The position numbers were made by a program, and so were the translations under genes. 64,000 nt of DNA. Origin: Asterias rubens. Lineage: Eukaryota; Echinodermata; Asteroidea; Forcipulatida; Asteriidae. Every line of letters starts with the position of its first letter. Position 1 is the stretch's first letter. The stretch lies in NCBI RefSeq assembly GCF_902459465.1, contig NC_047082.1:868001-932000 (forward strand). The letters run 5' to 3'. The notes below the pieces were generated by a model. It was given only the letters and a program-made list of their open reading frames with translations, was not told the origin of the DNA and did no database searches. Positions 44,001 to 54,512 of the stretch are shown here, in pieces.

Positions 44001-45916
44001 AATCAAAGCCATCCAAACCCTAACCTAAAAACAATATTGCAGTTGGATTATTCTTTTATTGGGTATGAACACGGCATTCGACAGCATCAACACTGAACCT
44101 GTAATAATATTACTAAAAAAAATAATCCTTGTTGGTTTATGAAACATGCACTGTGGAAGTTTAAAGCAGTAGTGTGTACATAGTGAATGCTTTTAATTGA
44201 GTTAAGCCGCCTGGGATAGGAAAGACCTGAGATGAGGTTTAGTTTGATTTGATATTGGTAGTGTCACAGAAAGCTACATTTGTCTAAATCAACGCTGAAC
44301 TCAAAACAATGCTCCTTTTTAAGGTTTTAAGGGTTATCTGTAGACAGTTAAAGTAGCGCGTACCATATAAATTCTAAATGAGTTAATTGTTGAAGCCTTA
44401 AGAGAAATAAAACTAGGATTATGTTTTAAAAACATACGCTGACCATCAGTTGGTTGTAGTACTACCGTTTTATTGTATTCTCCATAACTTCAAAAACTAA
44501 TGAAAAATCAGCGAACATTCTGGAGGGAGCAGTACGGTTATATCCAAGGAAAAAGAAACTTAAGAACTGTATACTGTACAATAGATGGTTTGTTATGTCA
44601 ACAAGTTATGTCTTAGAACATTGTATGTATTTAATCAGGGCCCATTTTCATGGCTCTGCTTACCGTATGCACGGCTCTGCCTACCGTAAGCAAATAATTG
44701 GTGCTTGCAGAAGCATGGAAATTTGATCATACATCAAGCGTATATATCCCCTGAATAGTTACACAATAGTTTGGAAACTATAAATAATATAAATAATATC
44801 TGTAACGGTAATGGTGAGTAATATAAATGGCATTCACTATCTAATGAACAGTTCCAAATGCATGCAGTTATTGCTACTTGCACCTGAAATGGTTATTTCA
44901 TAATAAATGTTTCATTTATAATAATGTCATTACAGTACACTAAAGAAATACTTTTGCCCTTTTTTATGACGACTTTTACAAAGTTTGCAGTGCGTGCACA
45001 GACTACGGTCTAAATTAACACTTCTATGCTAACTCTTCTCCCAAAAAAGTAAGTATTGTTAACCATAAGTCTATTTATCTCACTTTCATTTTTGTGTGGT
45101 TTGGGTAAAGGGTTGTGAGCAAATACAATTAATCAGATATTAACACTTCTAATTCACAGAATACTTTATATCCTGTCTTCACGAATATTTAGCTTTTACT
45201 TGAATGTTCCACAGGGCTAGGTTTTATATTGCAGGGTCATGGGAGGGCTAGGACTTCAACCTAACTGTTTTGTTGGTTTGTTTGATTGTCATTGTTCCTA
45301 GATCAGGCCTACATATTTCTTTTAGCCAGGGGGAAGTTCTTATCCATTCCAGCCAGTCCTAACTCTTAACCAGTTTTCTTTATGTTTTATTGCAAGAACA
45401 CTTTAATTTGGAATTAATTAAATCACAGATGCTTCCTTTTTATTAACTATAAAAACTTTTTTTTAACACCTTTTCTATATTACTACTGTATTGTACAGTT
45501 TATCTTCAATTTTGAAGCATTATTTGAACTTCTTATGTTCTGAAAGTTGTGGGAGAATTTTGTTTTAAATTACATCACAGCAAGTAAATGTAGGATGGGT
45601 TTTAGCATTAATTCCTTGTGGTAGTTTAAATGCACCTTTAATTGCAAGAGAGGCAGAACTCTTATATTCTTGAGGAGATATTAAAAGTTAGTCATCCTAG
45701 ATATTACTTTGTTCAATGCAAACATGTTATAACTATGTGTGTGTGTAATTTACTCTTTACAGAGGTGAGGAGCAAGTCAGCATAGCATCTCAAGCTAAGA
45801 TGACCAAGATGCTCAACAAGCCTGTAATGAGAACCCCAAAGACAGCATCTTCAACAAGCCGTAGTTCCACTGTGAGAGACCGTGCAATGAGAGATGTCGT
45901 CTTCGAATCAAGATAA
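41022..45916 (+). CDS. CIMIP2C: Ciliary microtubule inner protein 2C (FAM166C / C2orf70 family), 4 exons
   Basis: Members of this family sit inside axonemal doublet microtubules and stabilise them (family knowledge). Exons 41022-41092, 42336-42609, 43296-43408 and 45763-45916 join in phase to give 203 residues (human about 200). Family landmarks: N-terminal AGTLQTTHQATYIPPRMMPG, which continues directly across the first splice as YKGHCPTAKFDYGETYGNAT; KYFQDYRSETL; GGQFPTVYTHNPDLVI; REQWRTAPKYELTNVNHDRR; and HRQFYKDRTGTVPRVDDFLIP. The C terminus is basic and ends RDRAMRDVVFESR, close to the human ending. It is head-to-head with RSPH10B. A possible polyadenylation signal AATAAA lies 13 bases after the stop (45929-45934); a second is near 46749. 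Intron 1 contains a minisatellite and intron 3 a tandem duplication. Confidence 0.94.
41265..41400 (+). repeat. Dispersed repeat family H, copy 2
   Basis: ATTTGTTTTGCGGTAACACC, TTGCCAGGTACAGTTTGTTC, TTAGAGAACTGTCTTGC and TACCGCGGAGTAGATTGTTC, then GGGAGACTTCTCAATTCTGA, match 62690-62830 and the inverse of 12968-13205. Confidence 0.7.
41468..41660. repeat. 16-bp minisatellite TTGGGACCGAGTTGAC
   Basis: About twelve units of TTGGGACCGAGTTGAC, with variants CTGGGACCGAG(A/T)TGAC; one unit is a base short and one has ACAGAG. It lies in CIMIP2C intron 1. The unit contains a GGGACC / GGTCC-like core and is not part of a longer transposon that I can see. Confidence 0.93.
42745..43025 (+). repeat. Second SINE-like family, copy 4
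   Basis: CAAGTGGTGAGAATACCGGA, GCGGGTTCGAGTCCTGGGCG (B-box-like), GACACTTGTCTTAAGCAAGA, CACTTAACTATTATTGCTGC and GGATGGGATGTAAAGCTG form the best head of this family. It suggests a tRNA-derived Pol III promoter. It lies in CIMIP2C intron 2. Confidence 0.65.
43563..43930 (+). repeat. Tandem duplication, about 185 bp x 2, in CIMIP2C intron 3
   Basis: Copy 1 (43563-43745) and copy 2 (43747-43930) share TACTAATA(A/C)AACAAT, TACTGCCAA, GAGGATC(T/A)GTACACTTTGAT and TACAGACATGTTTAT. Divergence is visible throughout, so the duplication is not recent. Confidence 0.8.
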
Positions 45917-46268
45917 CAACTGAATTTAAATAAAACCTTTCCAGCAAGTATACAGCAGTGAATACTTTCTGTGGAACTGAAAATCCAGGCATTTGATGAA
46001 CTTGCATTAAACAACTGTTTACTTTCACTAAACTTGAAGATAATCAGGAGAAACACACATCACAAAATTCCAAACCAAAACTTCGAAATACAATTGTTCA
46101 CTCAGTTTTATTTTTAATCATGTTTTTTTTACCAAAATTTTATTCATAAGGAAAAGGTTTAATTTTTGTATTAACTTGTAAAAAAGAGTTATTATTTTAA
46201 CATCAATTACAAGTATTCACTGCTTTATTATTGCTGAAAAGTACTTTTTATCTTCATCACAAGTATAT

Positions 46269-46601
46269 TAAAGGAACATTACAGAATTGGTTTTTGCAAA
46301 CATCAGTTGCTGGCAGTGTAAGCACTTTATGTAATCCACCATATACATGTACTTAAACTGACAAACCCATCTGGGTCACGAGAGAATAGTGAAAAACCGA
46401 TTACAAATTTTGCATTGCATCGATGCCAAAATAACTCCGAACGCGAAGTTAGATTATTTATTTCTCATCAAATATGACATTTTAGACAGAAATATTTCAA
46501 GGGATGTTTTCTACTGTCATCATCATTAGACCATGTAAGTTTAATGTAAATCTGTGATCTTCACGATTTTTGTTTCTTACCAATTTTGTAACGTTCCTTT
46601 A
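46269..46601. mobile_element. MITE family B (TAAAGGAAC ends), complete copy
   Basis: 333 bp. Left TTAAAGGAACATTACAGAATTGG and right CCAATTTTGTAACGTTCCTTTAA are inverted. The interior GCACTTTATGTAATCCACCA and TTTCTACTGTCATCATCATT match 4909-5222. It lies about 350 bp downstream of the CIMIP2C stop. Confidence 0.88.
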
Positions 46602-47640
46602 ATGTACAAATTATGCACTTTTTGTAAATATTTTGCAATTCTAAGTTTGATATTTTAACATTTGGAAGAAAGTATTTTGTTTACACAAAAGAATATTTTG
46701 GTTTTTAGGGAAAATACAACAAGAGGCTTATTTCTTCAAATTTTCACAATAAATTACTGCTGTATCTATTTCAAAGAGGCCATGTTTCTTTGTTACATCA
46801 ATCAGAAAGTTTCTACAGAGGGTGCTCCATTAAAACCAACTTCTCGTACATAGCATTCAGTGTAAAAAGATAGAAACTTGAAAACACATGAAAAAAATAC
46901 TTATAAGTAACAACTTCTCAGTGCAAAAAGATAAAAAACTTTTAAAAACTTGATACTTGATTTGTTATCCTCTGCTCAGTATAGAATATTTGGAGGACCT
47001 ACAAAACAGTCTTCACCTCTTCGAGTCACATGTTTTTGCATTAAGTCATCAGGATTACTGTCAAATTTTCTGTAAAAATAGTCAACCATTGATGAAATAT
47101 AACAAATTATTTTGAATGCCATTCATTGTAACTACTTTGACATTAAACATGCAGTTTACAAAATCCATCTTACAAAATATTGTGTCTGTATTGTATATTT
47201 ATTGTTTATTAATTTTTATTATTATTTTATTCTGTAATTTCATAAAGTGTTCATCACCATCAACTTATTGAAATTTTACACCGGTATACATGTATGTATG
47301 ATTCTTGTGAAATCTGACTATCAATTGTGCACTCAATTAATAATGAAAAACTGGAATTATATATACATATGCGCCTATCGTATAGAGAACTTATTCTGTC
47401 CTCTTTTGGAAGCAGTTGATATCACATGAGCGATTGACCTTTCCCCCTACTTGGTTTTTATTTGTGAAAGTATTTTGTACATATATAATTACTGGCTGAC
47501 TTAATAAACGCATTGAGGTGTCCTATCGAAACAAAGTGTTAATCCATAATTGATAACCAATCCCCTGGCGGGCGGTCAACACCCTTATCCAGCGAAAAAA
47601 AGTGTTAACTTGACAAACCAATCCATAGTCAGTCATCACT
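46602..47640. other. Convergent intergenic spacer between CIMIP2C and the first WSC receptor gene
   Basis: Strongly AT-rich with no exon recognised. GTGCAAAAAGATA-type blocks are loosely repeated near 46860-46940. The two genes end facing each other across this spacer, so parts may be 3' untranslated sequence. Confidence 0.5.
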
Positions 47641-47995
47641 CGGTGTCGAATGCAATTATGTCCTCTGTGCAATACTATCCGGAGGATATTATTGCATATG
47701 CAATAATGTCTGCCGGATTGTTTTGCATACATGTACATGTACATTGTATATGCAATCGTGTCCGCCCGGACGCTGCTGCACAATGCAATTGTGTCTGCCC
47801 GGACACATTTGCATATGCAGTTGTGTCCGCCCCCGTGCAAAACCGTCCTTGCAGTATTCATGCTGTATATACTTTGGTTCAGTGCATGCACGCTCGCTTA
47901 TACGCGCGCACATACATGTACAGTCATGTACATAGCCCCAGACACGATTGCATATGCAAAAGTGGCCGGAGCGAACAGTCTTGCATGGCGGACAC
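47640..47995. repeat. Degenerate array of ATTGCATATGCAAT - TGTCYGCCCGGA units
   Basis: The palindrome TTGCATATGCAA (or TTGTATATGCAA) precedes TGTC(C/T)GCCCGGA at about 47690, 47745, 47810 and 47948; single half units lie at 47650 and 47782. The array ends about 20 bases from the stop of the first WSC gene, so it probably lies in that gene's 3' untranslated region. The GCATATGCAA core resembles POU-factor octamer palindromes; that is a sequence resemblance only. Confidence 0.75.
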
Positions 47996-48015
47996 AATTG
48001 GATCTGACGCCGGCC

Positions 48016-51000
48016 CTATTCATAAATTGTGTTATCCACCCATCCGTCTTCCCCGTTTGTATCAATTTCTAATGAGAGTGGAAGCTCATCAGTGCTCGTA
48101 CTCCCATACAAACTATTGTCAACCCATTCAGTATCTGATTGCCCGTTTGGTTCTTCGTACTGTTTACCATCATACGCTGATGACACAGACACGTAATCGG
48201 GTATCGATTTCACGTCATCAGGTTCCGTGTTAACGTCACCAGGTGTCGTGTACACGTCATCTGGTGTCGTGTTTACGTCATCGTACACGTCATCGTATAC
48301 GTCATCTATACTTGGCTTTTGAAGAACGACTTCGGAGTATGTTTGAATATCCGGCGAGTCTTTAGCATTTTCATATATATTGTTTTTGAAAGTTGACTCC
48401 GTCTTGTCATTGGCAACTGCTGTAGATTTCTTGTCCATGGTGTTTCCTCTGCATATAAAATTGGAGACCAGAAATGTTGCGTTAGTCATTGATATGGTCC
48501 TACTGCTCATCTTTTGGAGATAACTTTTGTAAAGCATGTAAAGCTGATTTGGTTGACTTCGATATAGAAAAGCAGAATACTTGTCTAGTGGCTTTATTAC
48601 CCCAAATATACAGGTACATGTGCTTCTTAAAGTGGTTTCAAGGTTGAATTACTTGATGGAAAGATTACCTTTTCCTCTTCCAGAAAAATATGAGCATTAG
48701 GAGCAAGGCTATTGTGACGCTGAGCACAACCGCAACTGTTATTCCCGCGATCTGCCCTGGAAGACATAATTAGTGAATAATATAAAAAGGACAGATATAT
48801 TAAAAGTCTCGTGTTTTTTTTTGTTTTTTTTTTGGGGGGGCACAATATTTTACATTTACTTAACAAATTCAGATGGCCAACACCCGTCTATGACGTGCAG
48901 CGCATTAGGATGGACCAATGAGTGACCTTCCTTTGTCCTCTAGATGAGAGCGCCAAGTCTTTAGACATCACGGTGTGGGCTACTTGATTTTGCTCAATTC
49001 CAACTCATTGTAAACAAACTGGATGAGGTTGGACGAAATAATAATCTGGTGCCATGTTTGCGCAATGCATGTTAGCATTCATTACTGTTATGGAAACAGG
49101 AAACATGACCAAGATGGTGACAGCGTGATAAAGGTATATTGGCAGCATAACTCTATGGGTGCATTCGATTAGCTTCCCATGGTCGACCCCGATGTGGCGT
49201 ATTTTATTTTTATCCAGGACGAACGGTGGCACACAATTACCCCTCGTTCGTCGTGGAAAAGTCGCATACTTTGTTTTTTTTTTAGTACGAACGTGTGCAG
49301 ATGTTTACCCACGCCCCACCTGAAAAAAACCCCAGACGCATCATCACGTGAGCCTTCTCGTCGTGACTTCAGTGTACCTCGAGTCAGCCCCAAGTGACCC
49401 TATCCACAAGCGGGGCTCCTGGGGCTGGCCCGAGGTGCACTGACGTCACCACGGGAATGCTCATGTGATGACATGTCTGGGTTTTTTTTCCAGGTTCAAG
49501 GACGAACGTGGGGTAATTGTGTGCCCACGTTCGTCCTAGAAAAAAAAACCGCCACATCGGGGTAGACCCAGGGAAGCTAATCGAATGCACCCTTTGATTG
49601 GCAGTTGTTTTAATACCTAAATTTCCAGTTGATGGGAGTTGTAATGCAGTTGTTGCTTTGACTGTAGTGACCTCCATTGTCGGTGAAGTTTCACCACGTG
49701 TTATGCCATCAGTGTCGTGGCTGGTGGTAGCCTCTTCCGTGATCTCGGGAATACTTGATGTCACTACAGTTGTCATTGTCGTTGTCATTGTCGTTGTCAT
49801 TGTGGGTGCACTTGTCATTGTCGTCATTTCCATTGTAGTGACGGGCAGAGGCGTTGTCGTACCAGAAGTGGTTGTTTGAGCTGAACAAGACAAAATAGAA
49901 AGTGAAACCGATAGTGTGATTTTTCCCACTACCGCTTTAAGAGTTCCATAATGTATTTTGCTTTGTATACGACGATGTTCTGTAAACTGGGTTTATTATA
50001 ATGACTAACTGATACTTAGTGGCAAATTTGACCGTTGGCGTTGCCAATTTAATCATTGCATTGTTTTATAGCAATGAAAATTGATCACCTTATCGTTTTA
50101 AATCGTGGAGGTTTATGCCAGCATGTAAAGACGATGACCTATGTTTACATTCAAACCGTCTCTGTTGACAAAACACTGTATACGTCATGTTTCGCCGGGC
50201 AAAAAGACGCGTAGTCATGGTAAGATTGCATACACTTTCTAGCTGGTTGCCTAAACACAAAGGTTTTGCCCGGAGGTATGCACGCGAATCATGTTATGGT
50301 TTTCAAGTGACGTCAGAGGTCACATCGTCTATAGCAATGGAGGACGCAAGTTCAATGCAAACAAGGTTTCGATACTGATTACAAAGTTTACAAGTGTCCA
50401 GTGCTGATAAATATTTCCGTCTGAACTGATATATAATCCATGTAAAGGCACTGGATACGTTATGGTTATTGTCAAAGACCAGTATTCTCACTTGTTGTAC
50501 CCCAACATGCATAAAACAAAAACAACTGCGAAAATTTTGCCTCAATTCGAATTTGCAACAACACAATGAAAGAGAACAAAAAACACTTTGTTGCATTACT
50601 TTGTGTGCTTTAATTCATAAGCCTAAAAGGGCTTCATGGCTATAATTTGAATGAGAACCTACCTCTTTCTCAAAAACTACATTTACTTCAGAGGGAGCCG
50701 TTTCTCAATGTGTTATACTATCAACAGCTCTCCATTACTCATTGCCAAGTAAGTTTTCTAATGCTTACAAGTATTTTGAGTAATTACCAATAGTGTTCAG
50801 TGCCTTTAAAACCAGAAAGCGAAACTGGAAAGATGTTTCCGTTTCTAGGGGCTAAAATATTGACAATGTTGATATAGAAATAGTGTAACTCATTGTTCAA
50901 TAAATCATACCTTCACATGTTGGTACATCGTCACTCCACGTGGCAATATTGTCTACATTCCCACATGTTATATTTGCTGCACCTTGTAGACGAAACCCGG

Positions 51001-52191
51001 TGTCACAGTAGAAGTGGACAGTTGTCCCGAAGAACTTGTAGTTATTCAAGTTATAAGACAATTCCCATGGATTTGTGATTGATTGGTTTCCGTTTGCAGG
51101 GTCAACTGTATTAGTGCAGACTCCTTTTCTAACTATTTGAAAGATTTAATAGATTAAAATTAACATCTTTAATCGGTGATAAAGAATATTAATTTTGGTT
51201 TTACTTATTTAACACTGTATACTATACTTTCCCAGGCATATTACTCGGGTGGGATTCGAACCCACGACCCATTTGTAATTCTAGAGCAGTGTCAAACAAA
51301 CTAGACCACTGAGATTGCCCTGTATTTGAAAGATGCAGAAAATAATTGATGGTTCTAACAAAAATGACACGGGTCAACGTGAGGCAGAATACAGTGCATG
51401 TTTCTTTTGTTTGTTTTAACACTTCCCGGGTCATTCTAACCCGGGAACTGGGTCAGGTCCAACTTAATAGCCTTAATTTCACAGCCAACTTACTTTCATA
51501 GATAGATATCCGTTCGGAGTCTCCGCACAACTGGTCTTTATTTCCCGTACAAGGATCTTCACATTCTCCAGGCCTTTCACCATGTCTGCCATAATCATCA
51601 TTACTTCCACAGAAACATTCATATTCAAATTCCAGACCGGCGTATTTGTCTTTACGGATACCTTGCTGCCAATCCAGACATTGTTTGAAACATCTTTCCA
51701 CGGACTGTTTATCATATGAGTCGAAAGGGCCATAATTTAGCGCACGATTCCATACTACGTCTCTAAAACATTCCAGAAAGCCAGGGCCTATATGAAACAA
51801 ATCAAACAAACAAACAAACATAAAACAAATGAAAACAATATATTTGAATGGAGGGAGATGTTGAAAGTGTTAATAAATTGAGAAAATAATACATGTATAT
51901 ACGTTAAGTGAGTTATTGTCCCGTTGTATTGCGACAACTAATTACAAAATTAACTTGTTTTATTAGGCCTTCTGTCTGCGAATCGGAGGTGCTCCTCCTC
52001 TCATTCCATATAATTCATTTTTAGTGGACACTCTCCCAGACAAAATTCATTAAAATTTGTTATAGTGTGATTGGGTGTAGATGATGAATGACCGAAGACA
52101 TAAACTCACCGTTTTGGGCCATCGATAACACAAGTTGGAAAGATAGAACCAACACCAATACCTTTACATACAGAGAAACAAAAGATCCCAT
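48016..52191 (-). CDS. WSC-sushi single-pass receptor 1 with tyrosine-rich tail, 6 exons
   Basis: Exons in transcript order: 52191-52110, 51787-51494, 51132-50911, 49880-49617, 48756-48669 and 48448-48016; phases 1,1,1,1,2; 460 residues. Order: signal peptide (1 to about 25, VLVLVLSFQLVLS), WSC domain (about 29-125, eight Cys, YECFCGS, QLCGD), one sushi/CCP domain (about 130-199, four Cys, TWSDDVPTC), Thr/Met-rich stalk likely O-glycosylated (201-287), transmembrane helix (about 290-311, ITVAVVLSVTIALLLMLIFF), stop-transfer WKRKR, and a 144-residue tail. Tail tyrosines include YENA (342; pYxN, Grb2-type), TYSEVV (354), a DDVYDDVYDDV cluster, YEEP (414), EWVDNSLY (424-431) and the C-terminal GWVDNTIYE. 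WSC domains bind carbohydrate in other proteins (known); the ligand here is unknown. It is a tandem paralogue of the gene at 54513-59127. I know of no named vertebrate orthologue; Kremen shares WSC but has kringle and CUB domains. Confidence 0.88.
48965..49140. mobile_element. MITE with TAGACCTTTATCACG-type ends, copy 2
   Basis: ATCACGGTGTGGGCTACTTG, GTCTGGTGCCATGTTTGCGC-like and GTTAGCATTCATTACTGTTA, then CCAAGATGGTGACAGCGTGA, match 12652-12837. The left end is degraded (TCTTTAGACATCACGG). It lies in intron 4 of WSC receptor 1. Confidence 0.75.
49157..49593. mobile_element. Large foldback element, family F1, in WSC receptor 1 intron 4
   Basis: 437 bp. GGGTGCATTCGATTAGCTTC, then GGTCGACCCCGATGTGGCG, is mirrored by CGCCACATCGGGGTAGACCC and GGGAAGCTAATCGAATGCACCC. 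A second layer pairs GGACGAACGGTGGCACACAATTACCCC with GGGGTAATTGTGTGCCCACGTTCGTCC-type sequence, so nearly the whole element can fold. Termini are the same as 6494-6735. The right end lies about 24 bases from the exon 4 donor. Confidence 0.88.
50442..50808. mobile_element. MITE family A, copy 4
   Basis: Left TAAAGGCACTGGATACGTTA, right TAATTACCAATAGTGTTCAG then TGCCTTTA. It has the family interior CAGAGGGAGCCGTTTCTC. It lies in WSC receptor 1 intron 3, close to the sushi exon. Confidence 0.85.
51178..51325 (-). mobile_element. tRNA-derived SINE, copy 4
   Basis: AAAGAATATTAATTTTGGTT marks the tail, then a short body, then GGGTGGGATTCGAACCCACG and CAAACTAGACCACTGAGATT. The body is shortened relative to 36005. 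It lies between the WSC and sushi exons. Confidence 0.8.
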
Positions 52192-52503
52192 CGTCCTTTT
52201 TTTAAAGATGAGCCGCCAGTTGAGAAGAAAATGAGACGAGTCTTTATTCGATGTGCTGTCACATTATACAAAAAACAACATCTGTTCAAGCATGTGCATC
52301 ACTGCATCAGAGGGCTTTATATTGTGCACCATCATATTTTTTAATTTTATTTTGTTGGCTGCTACCGCAGTACACTTCTAGACAAAAAATGGTCTGATAT
52401 GATATTTAAGGCTACATTTTGTTTCCGGGTTCAACAGTTGTTTACATAAAATATTGCTTGGTGAATCTTATCTCGCCTTACATAACATATTCCAAGATAT
52501 GCT

Positions 52504-52565
52504 TTGTGAAGCCATCTGAGCGTTTCTCGTGTTTTCACACGAGAAACGTCATTAAAGGCTTCACC
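52504..52565. other. Short isolated hairpin upstream of WSC receptor 1
   Basis: The stem CGTTTCTCGTGT / ACACGAGAAACG (12 perfect pairs) around TTTTC, and the outer stem GTGAAGCC / GGCTTCAC, form a hairpin of about 60 bases with an internal loop. Size resembles a microRNA precursor or a very small MITE. It lies about 320 bp upstream of the receptor start codon. Confidence 0.4.
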
Positions 52566-52737
52566 ATACCAACAGCGTCGTCGTGGTAAAGTTGAAAGTC
52601 CAAGGGTAATGATAACCAACAGTCCCATGATTCCTTATGGAACAAAACAAACGCATGTGATGGATGAAATTTGTGGTAGCTAAAGCCCTAAGTTTGTATC
52701 AATATAACATTGTGTGTGACACTTGCACACTAACCTG

Positions 52738-52917
52738 AGCCCAATTTCAAAGAGCTGCGAAAAGTAACCTTAGCAAAAACAAAACTGCTTACCAGAATAA
52801 GGCTACCAGCCAAACTACCATGTTACATGTAAAAATTTGTGACTGGTATCATGCTAAATTCTGCTAAGCAGAATTGATTCAAGCAATTATTTAAGCAGGT
52901 CTATGAAATTTGGCCCG
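52738..52917. mobile_element. MITE family C, copy 4
   Basis: GAGCCCAATTTCAAAGAGCT at the left and CTATGAAATTTGGCCCGG at the right, with TACCAGCCAAACTACCATGT inside (the reverse orientation of the 32621 copy). Confidence 0.8.
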
Positions 52918-54025
52918 GGCATTATAGACAAGAATCAGTTTAAACACATTTTCATTTGAAAGTTGTTCCCTAATAATAATACAAACTTTGTTGTCAATTA
53001 AGTTAATATGTTAGTAAAAGCATGAGCTTTATTTTCGTATGAAGCGTTTTCTTTGCACAATTACGTTGACACAAAGTGTAGAGTACATACAAATAATAAC
53101 AACGTGTTACTTGTGTAAAATAACCAACTTGTTCTTTACAATAAAACTCGAAGAAAAAAACCCAGATCAACTTCACTGTCGTGTAGTGGCTTATGCAATT
53201 TGTTTAAAGCAATATTATGCAAACAAAAATCAAATCATATAAACATGTTGTGATTATACAATGGGCTTTTTATATAGCGCCATTCCATTATAGACCTCAT
53301 TATAATTCGATAATGAAGCAGAAATTAAGCAGTAATACCAATTCAAAACAACTAGCATTTTCTTGAAGACATAGTTTGAAATTCAGATAAAATTTGGCAG
53401 GCGTTCTTTCAGTTCCAATAGCTTTAACATTGCAATGCTGTTGTACAATGTATACACGGTGGCGGGTAAAATAATTTATCAGTTCAACTCTTTGTTAAAT
53501 CTCCCCCCCCCCCAACCCCAATCCCTTATAATGTAGACTTTTTTATTTTAAGTACAACTGATTTGTTGTATAATGTACCCTTTTTTAAGAAGGTGACTGA
53601 CAATTAAATGTACCCAAACACTAATTTTGTATTTCCAAATCGAAGTTTGCCAAATTGAAGTACAAACGCATGAAGTGTTATAATCTATTTCAACCTTAAC
53701 ACCGACTAAGCACTGTATACTCAGTGCTTGAAAAGTGTGTGTGTGATTGTCAAACCTTTCAGTAATTAAATACAATATTTTATGGTTACATGTTTCACTC
53801 TCGGTTTCACTCTAATTGACTTTATTTACAAAGGATATGATGATTACAGATGTTGAACTCTCTGAACGCATCCGACAGAAGAATTGAGGTAAGCTTGCAG
53901 ATACAATTGTTACAACAACAATATTGATTCAAACTGAAGCCCGCATAGACTCAAGGGTAAACAAATATGATTTTGTTCAAACATAATTATTTCTCTCTTA
54001 CTTTGTTAGGTCGAACGAACAAAAC
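52918..54025. other. Spacer between the two WSC receptor genes
   Basis: No exon is recognised. It should contain the promoter of receptor 1 (distal part) and possibly 3' sequence of receptor 2. It contains a C run near 53503 and otherwise AT-rich unique sequence. Confidence 0.45.
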
Positions 54026-54398
54026 CTAACAGACCCACACTAGTGTAATAACAGGCACGCCATTGCCTTGTACTCTAAAGCATTCACTGTCCTTATTGTT
54101 CATTGTTGGTGTCGATGTCGTCGTTGTCAATGTCGTTGTCGGTGTCTCTGTCGCTGTTGTTGTCGCTGTTGATGTTGTTGCTGTCGATGTTGTTGCTGTC
54201 GATGTTGTTGCTGTCGATGTCGTTGTCGCAGTCGATGTTGTCGCTGTCGATGTTGTTACTGCCGATGTTGTTGCTGTCGATGTTGTGGTTGCTGTCGTTT
54301 TCATTGTCGATGTCGTTGTCGATTGCATTGTCGCTGTTGTTGTCGTTGTCGATGTAAGTGTCAATGTTTTTGTTGTTCTTGTTTTGGAATTATGGTAA
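54026..54398. repeat. Hexanucleotide-like (GTTGTCGATGTC)n tract, possibly a decayed Thr-rich stalk
   Basis: About 260 bases of GT(T/C)GT(C/T)GATGT(C/T)GTTGCT units. The minus strand is open for about 110 codons of nearly pure Thr/Ser/Ala (TATTSTATT). Its strand and position, downstream of receptor 2 and upstream of receptor 1, and the Thr-rich bias resemble the stalk exons of the receptors. I see no good splice sites or flanking exons, so a simple expanded repeat is the safer reading. Confidence 0.6.
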
Positions 54399-54512
54399 AC
54401 TCATTTGCCGACTCGTCTATAGATCAATCCCAGCTTTTAGTGAAATTTACCGCAGGATTTAAATCCAATGCCCATAATATTTTGATATACATAGCTATAT
54501 AAGTATTGCATA

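Noticed and set aside
47640-47995. CRISPR-like array of spaced repeats
   Set aside because: Repeat units are degenerate and spacing is irregular, and the surrounding DNA is clearly animal.
47550-48233. 227-codon plus-strand frame
   Set aside because: It is antisense to the receptor 1 tail exon and runs through the TTGCATATGCAA array. Cys/His richness comes from the repeat.
54063-54398. Val/Asp-rich plus-strand frame
   Set aside because: It is a direct translation of the GTTGTCGATGTC repeat; no exon signals.
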